Below are positions 27,495 to 36,552 of a stretch of 64,000 nt of DNA, piece after piece. Both the position numbers and the translations under genes were made by a program. The notes under the pieces are model-generated. The model searched no databases. It had not been told where the DNA came from and saw only the letters and a program-made list of their open reading frames with translations. The number at the start of each line of letters is the position of its first letter. The stretch's first letter is position 1. Where the stretch lies: positions 59,190 to 123,189 of the forward strand of contig NZ_JBQKLQ010000009.1 in the NCBI RefSeq assembly GCF_052116145.1, read 5' to 3'. This DNA is from Fundicoccus sp052116145. GTDB taxonomy: Bacteria; Bacillota; Bacilli; Lactobacillales; Aerococcaceae.

Positions 27495-30035
27495 TCAACT
27501 ATTCAACGAAGTAATATGAATGCGCCAAGCTGTTAACATATATACCATAACTGTCCAGAAGAACAGCACGCCACAACCTAATAATAGGTTCACATCAGTT
27601 AATGCCGTAGTAAACATAAGACTCCCATCTAATACCGCTGCAATATTGAGATACATAAACGGAAGAAATATATTAAACGGCTCTAATAGAGTACTTTGCA
27701 ATAAAAGTACACCTAAACCCAAAATTAAAATCATATTCAGACAAACACCCAATATATGCTTAGTAAATGTGGATAAAAAAATCGCTAGAGTCACTACGAA
27801 GAGTGTCGCAAATACTAAAAGTAAGATTGATTTCCCTACTACATCTCCTAAACCTAACCATTGATAGGTCCCCTGAAATGCCTGACTTTCATTTGGCGCG
27901 CTCAAAACTTGCTCGTAGTAAATAACTGGCAAGTCACTTTCTCCTAAACCATCTTGTAACACTCCAGCTATAAACACTAACAGACCTGTTATCATACTGA
28001 GTTGCATTGCCTTAAAAACACTCGCTCCCCATTTATTAAATAACAGTTTTTGCCTAGATTCCGGCAATGTGTATTGCCAACTTAATGATGAACTCCCGTA
28101 TCCTCGTTCTATTGTGTAGCCATAGCCACAGAATAAGACAAGCAAGCCTAGTAACATAATATCTAATCGATAGACTGTGATGAGTCGATGCCATATCCCC
28201 ATTGCTGATCGGTCAGCCATTTGATAATTTAGTTGATCAGCTAGTTGATCACGAGGCTCAACCGCCTTATCGTATGGCGTCCACAGAATTTCTGCATTAG
28301 CAATCGGACGTATTCCCCTTTTTATCATTTCATTTAGACGTTCATTAGAAACATGATAGCCAAAACGAGTTGGAAAATTACCATTCTGATAGTAATCATA
28401 CTTGGGGAAATATTCAAAGGAATCATCAATTGTTTTATTATCAGCATTATAGTGATGTTCCACATCTTGCTTATAACTTTGATAGAATTGTTCACTACTC
28501 ATCGATTGGAAATAATGTTGTCTATCAAGTAGCGTCTCATTAAATTGAACAAGGATGTCTAAATAATGCTGCGTGTCTTCAAAAAGCATCCTATTTGTTT
28601 GCTTCTCTTCAAAAGAAATTGACTCATCCGCCATCATAGCTTCTAATTCCCTCACGCCCTGTTCCATAATCTCAACAACGTCTTGTGTTTCTTGAATAGT
28701 ATTAAGAGGGCTAAGAACTAAATCCTCTTGACTCTTATCAGAGATACCAATAATAAACAGCAATAGAGCACTCAACGTAATCATTGAAAACCAGACAGTC
28801 GACTTCGACACAATGTGGTTTAGTTTCATTCCTTCAAATGCTAAACCGTAAAACGGGTGACTCCACAGGTTAGATGTCTTTGCCTCTAGTCGTGATTTTC
28901 TCAACGGTAATTCATTCTTTCTATACAAACAGCCAGCCAATCCTAAAAATACTACAATCAGCAAGAGCCAACTGAGATAAATGTAACTAGTCAAGTTTTC
29001 TAACAAGACACCACCAGTTGACGAAATAGTAGCAAAACTGCGCGTCCCGATTAACTGTTGTTGATAATTAAAATAAAAAGGATTCCAATTAACTTGAAGA
29101 TCTGGTACATATGTTGTTAAAAAAGCGAGAATACTGACGACAAAGACTTGGAACAGCAAAGATAAATGAACTTGTCTGAAGCCAATTGCCAAGACTAAAC
29201 CAAAGCCCAATACAATTAGGAACTTTAAGAAAAACACAACCATCATCCTCAGCCAAACAATGATGAAAGGTTGGATTACTAGCTCGTCACTCATAATACG
29301 AATCGGGAAAAACCAATCTCCTACCCCTTCTCCATTCAACCTCACTAAGAAAACCGTTGTAACAACCGTCAATAGTGAATATACTATCAAACACACCAAG
29401 ATTGCTAGTCCATGAGCCAAGAGTGTTTGCGACCGTTTGACCGGTAGTGTTCGATTAAATACATTACTCCCCAACTGGAAATCTTCTGCCACAAGGCGTA
29501 TCGTTAATAAAGAAATTATAAGCATTGGAATAATTCCATATAATAGCCAGTTATCTTCAATTAAGTAGTCGATTGCACCACTTGGTTGATAAAACTCATT
29601 CTGCTTCTTTTTTTGTTCAATATATCGTGAGGCATGAAGACCATAGCCGATATCAGCTTTATCAAGACTAGTTAGTTCAACACCGTCCATTTCAACCGCT
29701 TCCAATAAATAGCTGAAATACTGAGAATTTTCTGGATACATCCCCACACTTTCAAATTCTCCTGTTGGGCTCGCCACTTCTTCTATCAATTCTGACATAT
29801 GTTGCTGCCCTGCACTCTGGGTAAATGATACATCCATTACGCTTTCGATAGGAGGTGTTAACAACACTTCAAGTCGATAATATAAATCAAGATCAGTAAT
29901 TGAATAAGATTCTAGCGAACTACGCGAATTCATATTCAAAACATTTGCACCGGATAAAATAATTGCTGTAAGCATGACAATCAAAAAACTATTGTTCCGA
30001 TATAATTTTTTAAAGACGAATTTCAAACTAGACAT
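27495..30035 (-). CDS. fused double ABC-2 type permease
   Basis: 846-residue membrane protein built as two tandem halves. Each half has one N-terminal helix, a large extracytoplasmic loop (about 40-155 and 430-605) and five more helices. The repeated layout (ANVLNMNSRSS then a loop, helices, then NHIVSKSTVWFSMITL and a second loop) shows an internal duplication. One polypeptide would therefore supply both halves of the channel for the ATPase encoded next to it. ATG follows AGGAGATCG. Similar large proteins are found beside secreted small proteins and bacteriocins in Gram-positive bacteria. Substrate unknown; export or immunity is inferred from context. Confidence 0.8.
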   Translation of the reverse strand: MSSLKFVFKKLYRNNSFLIVMLTAIILSGANVLNMNSRSSLESYSITDLDLYYRLEVLLTPPIESVMDVSFTQSAGQQHMSELIEEVASPTGEFESVGMYPENSQYFSYLLEAVEMDGVELTSLDKADIGYGLHASRYIEQKKKQNEFYQPSGAIDYLIEDNWLLYGIIPMLIISLLTIRLVAEDFQLGSNVFNRTLPVKRSQTLLAHGLAILVCLIVYSLLTVVTTVFLVRLNGEGVGDWFFPIRIMSDELVIQPFIIVWLRMMVVFFLKFLIVLGFGLVLAIGFRQVHLSLLFQVFVVSILAFLTTYVPDLQVNWNPFYFNYQQQLIGTRSFATISSTGGVLLENLTSYIYLSWLLLIVVFLGLAGCLYRKNELPLRKSRLEAKTSNLWSHPFYGLAFEGMKLNHIVSKSTVWFSMITLSALLLFIIGISDKSQEDLVLSPLNTIQETQDVVEIMEQGVRELEAMMADESISFEEKQTNRMLFEDTQHYLDILVQFNETLLDRQHYFQSMSSEQFYQSYKQDVEHHYNADNKTIDDSFEYFPKYDYYQNGNFPTRFGYHVSNERLNEMIKRGIRPIANAEILWTPYDKAVEPRDQLADQLNYQMADRSAMGIWHRLITVYRLDIMLLGLLVLFCGYGYTIERGYGSSSLSWQYTLPESRQKLLFNKWGASVFKAMQLSMITGLLVFIAGVLQDGLGESDLPVIYYEQVLSAPNESQAFQGTYQWLGLGDVVGKSILLLVFATLFVVTLAIFLSTFTKHILGVCLNMILILGLGVLLLQSTLLEPFNIFLPFMYLNIAAVLDGSLMFTTALTDVNLLLGCGVLFFWTVMVYMLTAWRIHITSLNS

Positions 30036-30071
30036 AACGATCTCCTATCAGATATTTTGACATTTCAATTA

Positions 30072-30110
30072 AAGAGTGCATTACAGTAATCTAACACGTA
30101 ACGCACTCTT
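30072..30110 (-). promoter_or_regulatory. intercistronic hairpin inside the Rgg-linked operon
   Basis: AAGAGTGC-ATTAC and GTAAC-GCACTCTT pair almost perfectly; the minus-strand tail is TTTAATTG, a weak T-run. It lies between the 103-residue secreted protein gene and the fused permease gene and may reduce readthrough or stabilise the upstream mRNA. Confidence 0.5.
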
Positions 30111-30142
30111 CGTTCCATTATTCAGTTTCAACACACTACACT

Positions 30143-30454
30143 TTACTCAAGACTGGTTGGGGAAATTTGTGTCAAATAAAGAGTTCCAGAATATAAGTAA
30201 CCAGCTGATGTTAATCCTTGATAAACTAAAGTCCCTCGATAGACATACCCATCTCGAATAACCGAAGCAGAAATTGAACTCCCTTGATATCCGCCATAAT
30301 ACCGTTGAATCGTCACCGATGGAACTGGCGCAAAGTATACCTCCTGATTTTCTACTTCCTGTAAACTTTCAGCTAAAACAGTAGCTGGAGTTGATAAGCC
30401 TAAAAGTGTAAAACATCCAATTGCAATCATCATATTTTGAATTTTCTTGTTCAT
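30143..30454 (-). CDS. small secreted protein
   Basis: 103 residues. Signal peptide about 1-28 (KKIQNMMIAIGCFTLLGL, ending TVLA-E). The mature 75 residues are rich in Tyr, Gly, Ser and Thr (YYGGYQGSSISASV, YVYRGTLVYQGL, YLYSGTLYL), suggesting a small beta-structured protein with two similar Y-x-Y-x-G-T-L strands. No family is recognised. ATG follows AGAGGAAATAA. It sits between the two ABC systems and may be their cargo or a secreted effector; this is inference. Confidence 0.75.
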   Translation of the reverse strand: MNKKIQNMMIAIGCFTLLGLSTPATVLAESLQEVENQEVYFAPVPSVTIQRYYGGYQGSSISASVIRDGYVYRGTLVYQGLTSAGYLYSGTLYLTQISPTSLE

Positions 30455-30546
30455 TTTATTTCCTCTTTTCTATGTATTCTACTGAAATATTTATTAGTTT
30501 ATGAGACTACTAGTTAATTATTACAACCGGTTTAAGCAGTCTATAT

Positions 30547-31206
30547 TTATTTACTAAGTATCTCTTGACTTATCACTTTTCCGTGGTCTAATTCAACAAC
30601 AGTATCGCATAGTATTCTGATATCTTCTTGAGTATGGCTTGCTAACAGAATCGTTCGACCACTCTCTTTAAGTTCCAATAATAGAGTTCTCATATCTTGT
30701 ACACCTTGATTATCAAGCCCATTCATTGGTTCATCTAGAATAAGAATCTTCTGTTGCTCCATAAAAGCTTGGGCTAGACCAAGTCGTTGCCTCATCCCCA
30801 TTGAATAACCAGATACTTTCAAGTCTTTAGCATGAGTCAAGCCAACAATTTCCAAAGAATGGAGTATTTGTTCATCAGATACTTTATTTTGAATCCCAGC
30901 TAGAAATTTTAAATTTTTCCAGCCACTAAATTGAGGTAGAAAACCAGGCGACTCAATAACAATACCGATGTTCTCAGGAATAAATTCTGACTGCTCATTC
31001 AGCGTCGTCTCGCCCACTCGAATACTACCTGAAGTTAGGCGCATCAAGCCACAGATTGATTTCATTAGCATCGTCTTCCCCGCACCATTACGCCCAACAA
31101 TTCCATGAATCATACCTCTTTCAAAGTTTAGGCTAATCTCATCCAAAATAATCTTATTCCCAATTTTTTTCGTTGCTTGTTTGATTTCAATTATTGTATT
31201 ATCCAT
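30547..31206 (-). CDS. ABC transporter ATP-binding protein (bacitracin/lantibiotic-type)
   Basis: 219 residues. Walker A GRNGAGKT, signature YSMGMRQRLGLAQA, Walker B ILILDEPMNGLD and the switch histidine ASHTQED. This subfamily energises ABC-2 permeases in antimicrobial-peptide resistance and export. The two permease genes directly upstream (8-bp gap) are its likely partners. ATG follows GGAGGGCAT. Confidence 0.9.
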   Translation of the reverse strand: MDNTIIEIKQATKKIGNKIILDEISLNFERGMIHGIVGRNGAGKTMLMKSICGLMRLTSGSIRVGETTLNEQSEFIPENIGIVIESPGFLPQFSGWKNLKFLAGIQNKVSDEQILHSLEIVGLTHAKDLKVSGYSMGMRQRLGLAQAFMEQQKILILDEPMNGLDNQGVQDMRTLLLELKESGRTILLASHTQEDIRILCDTVVELDHGKVISQEILSK

Positions 31207-31214
31207 ATGCCCTC

Positions 31215-32048
31215 CTACACTTCATACCGACGGATGCGCTTTACTATCAAGTAAACTAAACCAATTGTCAGCAATATTAACATGAAAATTATCTGATAAA
31301 AGTTAGGATGTGACAGCTCTCCATTAATATTAATCATTGTCAGCCTTATCCATGATACGGGCGACACCCATGTCAAAACGCCTGATGATCGAATTAGCAC
31401 ATCTAACATCAAGAAAGAAGCAGCAATAAACAAACCTAAATAGCGCTGCGATGACCAAATATTCATCAATAAGATGATTAACCCCATTAGATTAATCACC
31501 AAACTTTGAAGAATGAAGCTGAAAAACAAAGCTTGATAAGGACTGAAATAATCGATAATTTTGCGAGGAAAGTTAATTAGAACACCTAATTGTGAACCCA
31601 TGTTCGACTTAGATAAGGTATTTACAACATTTCCCCAATCACTTCCCCACTCTAGATGCGGGATAAAAAACACACCGAAAAACACTGCCACACAAACTAC
31701 ATAACTCATACTAGTTATCATTACGTAAAGAATCTGAGATGATACCCAATTTCTACGATTGCTACGCATGATGAGAAACAGTTGAAGATTATCAATAAAG
31801 GGGGCATCAGCAAACAAAATAAATATCGGTAAAAAGAATAAGATTTTTACATAGCTGGACTCTGTCCAAAAAGGCAAGAGAGCAAAATGAATCGTAAAAT
31901 GTTCATTATGAACAAAACTAATTAGTCCTGAAATATGCATATGCGTCAAAGTGCCCACAAGGACAAGTATGAGGAGAATTCGTAAATCTCGGCTCCATTT
32001 AAACAGATTCATCCGAGTCATCCACCAAATCGAACGTAAATTATGCAT
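31215..32048 (-). CDS. ABC-2 type permease subunit B
   Basis: 277 residues with six membrane helices and a moderately sized loop after helix 1. No catalytic motif is expected. ATG 32048 overlaps the end of the preceding permease gene (ATGCATAA), indicating coupled translation; a frame starting at 32090 has no ribosome binding site. Together with the 258-residue permease and the 219-residue ATPase it would form a three-component ABC-2 exporter, as in LanFEG-like immunity systems. The assignment to immunity is inference. Confidence 0.75.
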   Translation of the reverse strand: MHNLRSIWWMTRMNLFKWSRDLRILLILVLVGTLTHMHISGLISFVHNEHFTIHFALLPFWTESSYVKILFFLPIFILFADAPFIDNLQLFLIMRSNRRNWVSSQILYVMITSMSYVVCVAVFFGVFFIPHLEWGSDWGNVVNTLSKSNMGSQLGVLINFPRKIIDYFSPYQALFFSFILQSLVINLMGLIILLMNIWSSQRYLGLFIAASFLMLDVLIRSSGVLTWVSPVSWIRLTMININGELSHPNFYQIIFMLILLTIGLVYLIVKRIRRYEV

Positions 32049-32814
32049 AAGGTACCTTCCTTCTAACTTGTCGATAAAATAAATAGCCAACTAAACTTGT
32101 TAACACTAGAAAAACAGCAGTAATGTATAATTGATTAAGCCAAATAGATTGTTCATGAAAAACTTGATGCGATCGGCCTAATTTATAGATATTAACACCT
32201 GTTGGCAACTGCAAAGAGAAAGTTTCAACGTAATAACTGATGACAAAGGGACTAATATACGGAATAAAATTATTAGGAATATAACTCGAGAACAATAAGC
32301 CAGTAGTATTCCAGAAAGCAACCGATAGTGAATAGTTCCAAGCATAAGTAAAGACGACAAATAATGTTCGCCCCGCTTCAATCAGTTCTGGATAAAAACC
32401 CTCTTGGATAAGACGTATTTGATCGATGTTTGTCAACATCGGAATACGCATTAACAAAAGCAAGCACATCACTACTACAAAGGCACCTAAGGATAGTACA
32501 AATGCACCAAGAAAGCTCATGAGCATCTTAGAAGAAACATACTTTAAGATTGAAGTTCGATTTAACACATATACCAAATGTCTATGATTCACGTCATCGA
32601 CGTAGAGTCTGGCCAATGGAATCGTAATTGCAACAATAAACAATTTTTTAGCATGGGATAAACCTATAAACATTTCGACCAAATATGTAATGCTACTATC
32701 GGGATTAAACTGCGAATACATCGTAACTACGAAGATGACAGCTACTAAAACAAGCGAGATGAGACTCCATTTCGTTATTAGATATTTTTTCATCTCAATA
32801 TAGATTAATCTCAT
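32041..32814 (-). CDS. ABC-2 type permease subunit A
   Basis: About 257 residues with six membrane helices. Starts MRLIYIEMKKYLITKWSLIS, the amphipathic N-terminus typical of LanE/LanG-like permeases. AAAGGAAC precedes ATG 32814 (a TTG lies one codon upstream). Its stop overlaps the next permease gene by 8 bp. It follows the lipoprotein gene across a hairpin. Confidence 0.75.
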   Translation of the reverse strand: MRLIYIEMKKYLITKWSLISLVLVAVIFVVTMYSQFNPDSSITYLVEMFIGLSHAKKLFIVAITIPLARLYVDDVNHRHLVYVLNRTSILKYVSSKMLMSFLGAFVLSLGAFVVVMCLLLLMRIPMLTNIDQIRLIQEGFYPELIEAGRTLFVVFTYAWNYSLSVAFWNTTGLLFSSYIPNNFIPYISPFVISYYVETFSLQLPTGVNIYKLGRSHQVFHEQSIWLNQLYITAVFLVLTSLVGYLFYRQVRRKVPYA

Positions 32815-32842
32815 CAATATGTTCCTTTCATCATAAAACCGT

Positions 32843-32868
32843 CTCAGACGGGGCTCTCTGAGACATTT
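32843..32868. promoter_or_regulatory. hairpin between lipoprotein and permease genes
   Basis: GTCTCAG / CTGAGAC arms around GAGAGCCCCGT. On the minus strand the tail is GGTTTTAT; on the plus strand a seven-T run follows. Probably a partial terminator in the operon. Confidence 0.55.
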
Positions 32869-32870
32869 TT

Positions 32871-33989
32871 TTAATTATATCTTTCTCCATTAGACACCGA
32901 ATAGTAATCATAGAAATTACGTGAAATATCTTTATCACCGCTTGTTTGTTTACTCTCGATACTAATTTGATAATAAGGTTGCAAGTCAAACACGAAGTTA
33001 TCTGAATCTTGAATTCTAGGTAATAATACGACCTGTATATCATTCACTATAATAGATTCTAGCCCAATAATCTGATCATATTCATTAATAATCCTATTCT
33101 GCAAATCCTCATAACTAATCTGATCCAATAGTTCAGTTCGAACAGATTCCTTACTAAACACATCGCTCATCGATAGCCATGTCAAGCCATCTTCTGTATA
33201 GATAAATACAATTTTTCCGCCATTATATGAAAAATTCTGTTCCTGCCCCATCGAAAAAACACTTTTCCCAAAAGGAATTCCGTCTAATGCTAACTGGTAC
33301 ACTAACATTTGAGCTTGATCATGTTCATCAAAAAGTGACAGATCTGTTTTAGCCCCTAAATCTAGCTGATTGACCGCTGTAAGCATCGCATCATCTATTG
33401 TAAAGACTTGTGGGGTTGCTAGAGTCTCAACTTCTAGCTTATCAATAATTTCATCTGCTTGTTGAATCGCATTCAAAACCGTAACATGTTCGAGATCTTG
33501 TGCTGCTTCATCGAAGGAGGGGAGATTATAAATATTTTCATTAAGGAGTAATGTAGATACCAAGAAATCCCATTCCTTTTCCCCTCTATAATTATTGGTA
33601 TAATTTAAGACAGAAGGATAAATCTCAGCCTGCACTCCAGCCAAATTGTATTTTTCATAAAAGAACTCACTAGCCTCTTCACGATACACTTCTCCATTTG
33701 CTACCAAATCGGAATCGATAGAGCTTAGATCGACATCTGTAAACTGACGATAATCAATCTGATAAGTATTTAGAGCTTGCGCTTGATTTATATTTACCTG
33801 CCCTTTTATACTAATTAGATCCGTTAGTTCAATATCAACTTGTTCATCTATTATCCCTTGAGAATCTATATTGCCCGTTACTTCTTTAATAGAGATATTA
33901 TTTCTCTTTTCTGAAGGGAAGCAACCGCTTAAAAGTATCGTCACAAAATATAGAAGCAAAAATCCTTTGTTCCTAATTGATAACCGCAT
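32871..33989 (-). CDS. lipoprotein of unknown function
   Basis: 372 residues. The N-terminus has a basic start, a hydrophobic core and the lipobox LLSGC with Cys23, so it is lipid-anchored at the outer face of the membrane. The mature part is acidic and mixed alpha/beta without a known domain that I can recognise. ATG follows AGGAG at about 9 nt. It lies 26 bp downstream of the 138-codon secreted protein gene and upstream of the ABC-2 permeases. A LanI-like immunity lipoprotein or a chaperone for the secreted proteins are possibilities. Confidence 0.75.
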   Translation of the reverse strand: MRLSIRNKGFLLLYFVTILLSGCFPSEKRNNISIKEVTGNIDSQGIIDEQVDIELTDLISIKGQVNINQAQALNTYQIDYRQFTDVDLSSIDSDLVANGEVYREEASEFFYEKYNLAGVQAEIYPSVLNYTNNYRGEKEWDFLVSTLLLNENIYNLPSFDEAAQDLEHVTVLNAIQQADEIIDKLEVETLATPQVFTIDDAMLTAVNQLDLGAKTDLSLFDEHDQAQMLVYQLALDGIPFGKSVFSMGQEQNFSYNGGKIVFIYTEDGLTWLSMSDVFSKESVRTELLDQISYEDLQNRIINEYDQIIGLESIIVNDIQVVLLPRIQDSDNFVFDLQPYYQISIESKQTSGDKDISRNFYDYYSVSNGERYN

Positions 33990-34015
33990 TTCATAATCTC
34001 CTCATTTAATCTCTT

Positions 34016-34423
34016 TTACGGTTCCCATATACCTGAAACAACGGCATCATAAACGTCTGTATCACCCTCTAGTTGATAATTATTGCCGTTAATTGCTTGT
34101 CCGGCAAAATACCACATATTTATTGTACTATTCCCCGTTACTTGATAATAACTAGTTGCAGCTATACGACTATTAAGCCAATTTTTTCTATGTATTCTAT
34201 AGTAAACTTTATCAGACCATACCAAATCATTATAAGATGTTGTCGCTGCACCGTATCCCGCTGAATCAGTTTTCTCTACATTCGATGAGTAATCTCGCCC
34301 TTGATTATCACCTATCCTCAACGTAAATCCAAAACCACCTTTGGCAGCATGTGCCGTCGTCGTTGGTGCAAGTATTGATATAGACAGTAGCATCACCGCA
34401 ACCATAGTAAATATCTTCTTCAT
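34016..34423 (-). CDS. secreted protein, small
   Basis: 135 residues (from ATG 34423; a TTG three codons upstream is possible). Signal peptide KKIFTMVAVMLLSISILAP ending AHA-A. The mature 105 residues are Tyr-, Asn- and Gly-rich (GGFGFTLRIGDNQGRDYSSN, YYRIHRKNWL, INMWYFAGQAINGNNYQL) and end SGIWEP. No family recognised; size and composition suit a secreted bacteriocin-like or surface-interacting protein. First full-size gene downstream of the peptide genes adjacent to the first Rgg-like regulator. Confidence 0.75.
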   Translation of the reverse strand: MKKIFTMVAVMLLSISILAPTTTAHAAKGGFGFTLRIGDNQGRDYSSNVEKTDSAGYGAATTSYNDLVWSDKVYYRIHRKNWLNSRIAATSYYQVTGNSTINMWYFAGQAINGNNYQLEGDTDVYDAVVSGIWEP

Positions 34424-34715
34424 TTTATTCAATCCTCTCTGCGTGTAAATATTTATTGTAAAAAATAAAATTATTTATTATCTATAAAATAGTTGATTTC
34501 ATTTTGACTTAGTTCGCAATACTATTTTTAGCTTCAACAACAATCAAAAAAATTAATTCGATCTAACCTCAATGTAAATGAAGCGCTAAAAAACACTTCT
34601 TCACAGTGAAACATCACTTATAATTGGCATAATCCTATCAGTATATTGAATTAGAATAACTAATCTAAATTCAACTTGAATCATCCTATTATAATATGTT
34701 CCGAATATTCCTAGA

Positions 34716-34853
34716 TTATTCATCTTCACCGATAATGTCTGTATAATCCGGACTAAAATTTTTAGAATCAAAACTATCAATTGGTGTAATAACAAGTATA
34801 AAGAGCAGTAGATAAATCCCCCTGTTTTTTAGTTTTTCTTCAACAACTTGCAA
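34716..34853 (-). CDS. fourth peptide gene of the Rgg locus, probably disrupted
   Basis: Minus-strand frame ending SPDYTDIIGEDE, closely like the C-terminus of the peptide gene at 39570 (YPDYRDTVGEEE). A hydrophobic stretch (IYLLLFILVITP) precedes it. In frame only a TTG (34853) is available. A strong ribosome binding site GAGGTGATTA and ATG at 34869 lie one base out of frame, separated by a six-A run on the plus strand (34855-34860). Loss of one base would join them. I read it as a pheromone precursor gene that is frameshifted, or one that uses the TTG. Confidence 0.5.
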   Translation of the reverse strand: MQVVEEKLKNRGIYLLLFILVITPIDSFDSKNFSPDYTDIIGEDE

Positions 34854-34927
34854 TAAAAAAGAATATCATTAATCACCTCGTTTTTTAGTTTATGATTCTT
34901 TTGACATATCAGGCTCAAAACCCACTT

Positions 34928-35053
34928 TTATTTCTTTTTGCCTATAACATTATCATAATTTGGATTTAAGACTTCTTCTTGGTGATCCAATACTGGATCA
35001 CCCAACAAACATAAAATACAAGATACCAGTAACCACGCAATATATTTCTTTAT
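34928..35053 (-). CDS. short peptide (pheromone precursor candidate) divergent to Rgg-like regulator 1
   Basis: 41 codons if started at an AUA (35051-35053), 7 nt after AGGAGGTGATC, a perfect extended complement of the 16S rRNA 3' end. Product: two lysines, a hydrophobic core with WLLVSCILCLLG, then an acidic tail with LNPNYDNVIGKKK. An in-frame GTG at 35086 would give 52 residues but places the ribosome binding site inside the coding region. Layout (K-rich start, hydrophobic leader, polar C-terminus, divergent from an Rgg regulator) is that of Rgg-associated peptide pheromones. Too short for most gene finders. Confidence 0.6.
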   Translation of the reverse strand: MKKYIAWLLVSCILCLLGDPVLDHQEEVLNPNYDNVIGKKK

Positions 35054-35102
35054 AAGATCACCTCCTCTTACAAAGAAAAATAACACAATTCATTATATAT
35101 GC

Positions 35103-35125
35103 TATAATAATTCCAATATATATTG
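35103..35125. promoter_or_regulatory. regulator 1 promoter and palindromic operator
   Basis: Extended -10 TGCTATAAT followed, after 5 bp, by the palindrome CAATATATATTG (35114-35125). The same spacing and palindrome occur before regulators 2 and 3. The palindrome overlaps the expected transcription start of the regulator and the -35 region of the divergent peptide gene, an ideal place for a regulator to control both. Confidence 0.7.
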
Positions 35126-35159
35126 TTTATTATAAATTCCATCTAAGGAGATGATTGTA

Positions 35160-36014
35160 TTGTCAGAAATTGGTACCTGCTTTCGTTACTTACGCAAGTC
35201 AAAGAATATGACTATTAATGACACCGCGAAAGGGATACTTACACCACAGTTCCTTTCAGAGTTTGAAAGAGGCAACAGTAATATTTCCACAACAAAATTT
35301 TTTGCTCTCCTAAACAAAATCAATGTACAAATTACTGAGTTTAAACTCCACTCTGAAGAACTTACAGAAGGGACACAACAGTCTTTTTTAGCCAAGTATG
35401 CACAGGCTTATGACTCTCGTAACATTGTCAAACTCAATGAATTAATTGATTTACAAACTCAACTATATCAGATGACTAATAATGAACGACACCAACACAA
35501 TGTCATTATATTAAAGCAACGCATTAATAATTTAGCTGGTATCCCTTATGATGGTAAAGATACAAAAATAGTTTTTCAGTATCTAATTAACTGTGACGAG
35601 TGGAACTATTATGAAGTCTGCCTTTTTGGTAACAGTGTTTTCTTTATGGGCATTGCTCAAGTTGAAAAGTTGAGTCTAACCGCCTACAAACGCTCACTCA
35701 AATATGAAGAGCTCCTTTTAAATTCATCTAACTTTGCCCTCGTCATGATGAATGTAATTACTTACTTCTTAAGCAAAAATCATTTCGAACCCGTGGCTGC
35801 GTTATTTAACGATGTGGATAGCGTATTGGAGGGACAAGATTATTTCTACGACAAGAACCAATTAAACTACCTCAAAGGTATCTACAAAATTAAAACAGGT
35901 GCAATTGAAGATGGAGTTAGTATGTGCCAAGAAGCCATTCGATTGATGAGTCATTTCGGCGCTTCAGATATTGCAAATATTCTACAAATAGAACTTGATG
36001 ATTTACTGAAATAG
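35160..36014 (+). CDS. Rgg/GadR/MutR-family transcriptional regulator 1
   Basis: 284 residues from a TTG start preceded by AAGGAG. XRE-type helix-turn-helix at 5-60 (RYLRKSKNMTINDTAKGI, QFLSEFERGNSNIS), then an all-helical TPR-like C-terminal domain (about 75-284) that in this family binds a peptide. Sequence is clearly paralogous to the regulators at 36904 and 39795. It should bind the palindrome upstream and respond to a peptide made from the neighbouring minus-strand genes. The annotated ATT-led extension to 35151 is not needed. Confidence 0.9.
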   Translation: MSEIGTCFRYLRKSKNMTINDTAKGILTPQFLSEFERGNSNISTTKFFALLNKINVQITEFKLHSEELTEGTQQSFLAKYAQAYDSRNIVKLNELIDLQTQLYQMTNNERHQHNVIILKQRINNLAGIPYDGKDTKIVFQYLINCDEWNYYEVCLFGNSVFFMGIAQVEKLSLTAYKRSLKYEELLLNSSNFALVMMNVITYFLSKNHFEPVAALFNDVDSVLEGQDYFYDKNQLNYLKGIYKIKTGAIEDGVSMCQEAIRLMSHFGASDIANILQIELDDLLK

Positions 36015-36260
36015 AGCGAAACGACTTCAGGAGATAATGTTTCAAAAGAGAATTATCACCTACTGAACATTGTTTCTGATGATCACATGGTGCTGCATAG
36101 TTCAATATATGCTTTACCAATCCAATACAAGGATTAAACGGCATCACTTACTATAACTTTGAATGTTGGGCACTGAATGTGAAAATCTTAAGATGTTTAT
36201 ACATGTTTTTCACCAACCACAGACTCAGTATCAACTTATTTCGAAAAGAAAGTCCAATAG
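36015..36260. other. intergenic after regulator 1, no gene seen
   Basis: No supported gene on either strand. Short frames in this stretch lack ribosome binding sites. Confidence 0.35.
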
Positions 36261-36317
36261 TAAAAGCACCTTTCTATTACATTCTTGTGTTTCGTGATAG
36301 AACGGTGTTTCTTTTTA
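36261..36317. terminator. terminator between regulator 1 and peptide gene 2
   Basis: Long imperfect stem AAAGCACCTTTCTATTAC with GTGATAGAACGGTGTTT and a 13-nt loop, then CTTTTT on the plus strand. Can end regulator 1 (plus) and the minus-strand transcript of peptide gene 2. The remaining 36318-36552 shows no gene. Confidence 0.7.
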
Positions 36318-36552
36318 ATCTTAGTAGAAGTTTTGATTTGTATTACTGGATTAGTTACTCTTCACGAGTGACTATTTTGTAATATAGTATCAAAATGAGC
36401 CAACAGCTTGTTTTGATGCCATTCATATCGCTTAGTCTTTATTCTTCTTGTATTAACGTAAATACTGAATTTTTTCCATCAACAAGCTGCAAATCTTCTT
36501 CCCCTTTGCTCAGTTCCCAGATTCTATTGCCTTGGAATTTAATTATCAATTT

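Noticed and set aside
34601..34795. 64-codon minus-strand ORF
   Set aside because: It is an out-of-frame shadow over the disrupted fourth peptide gene.
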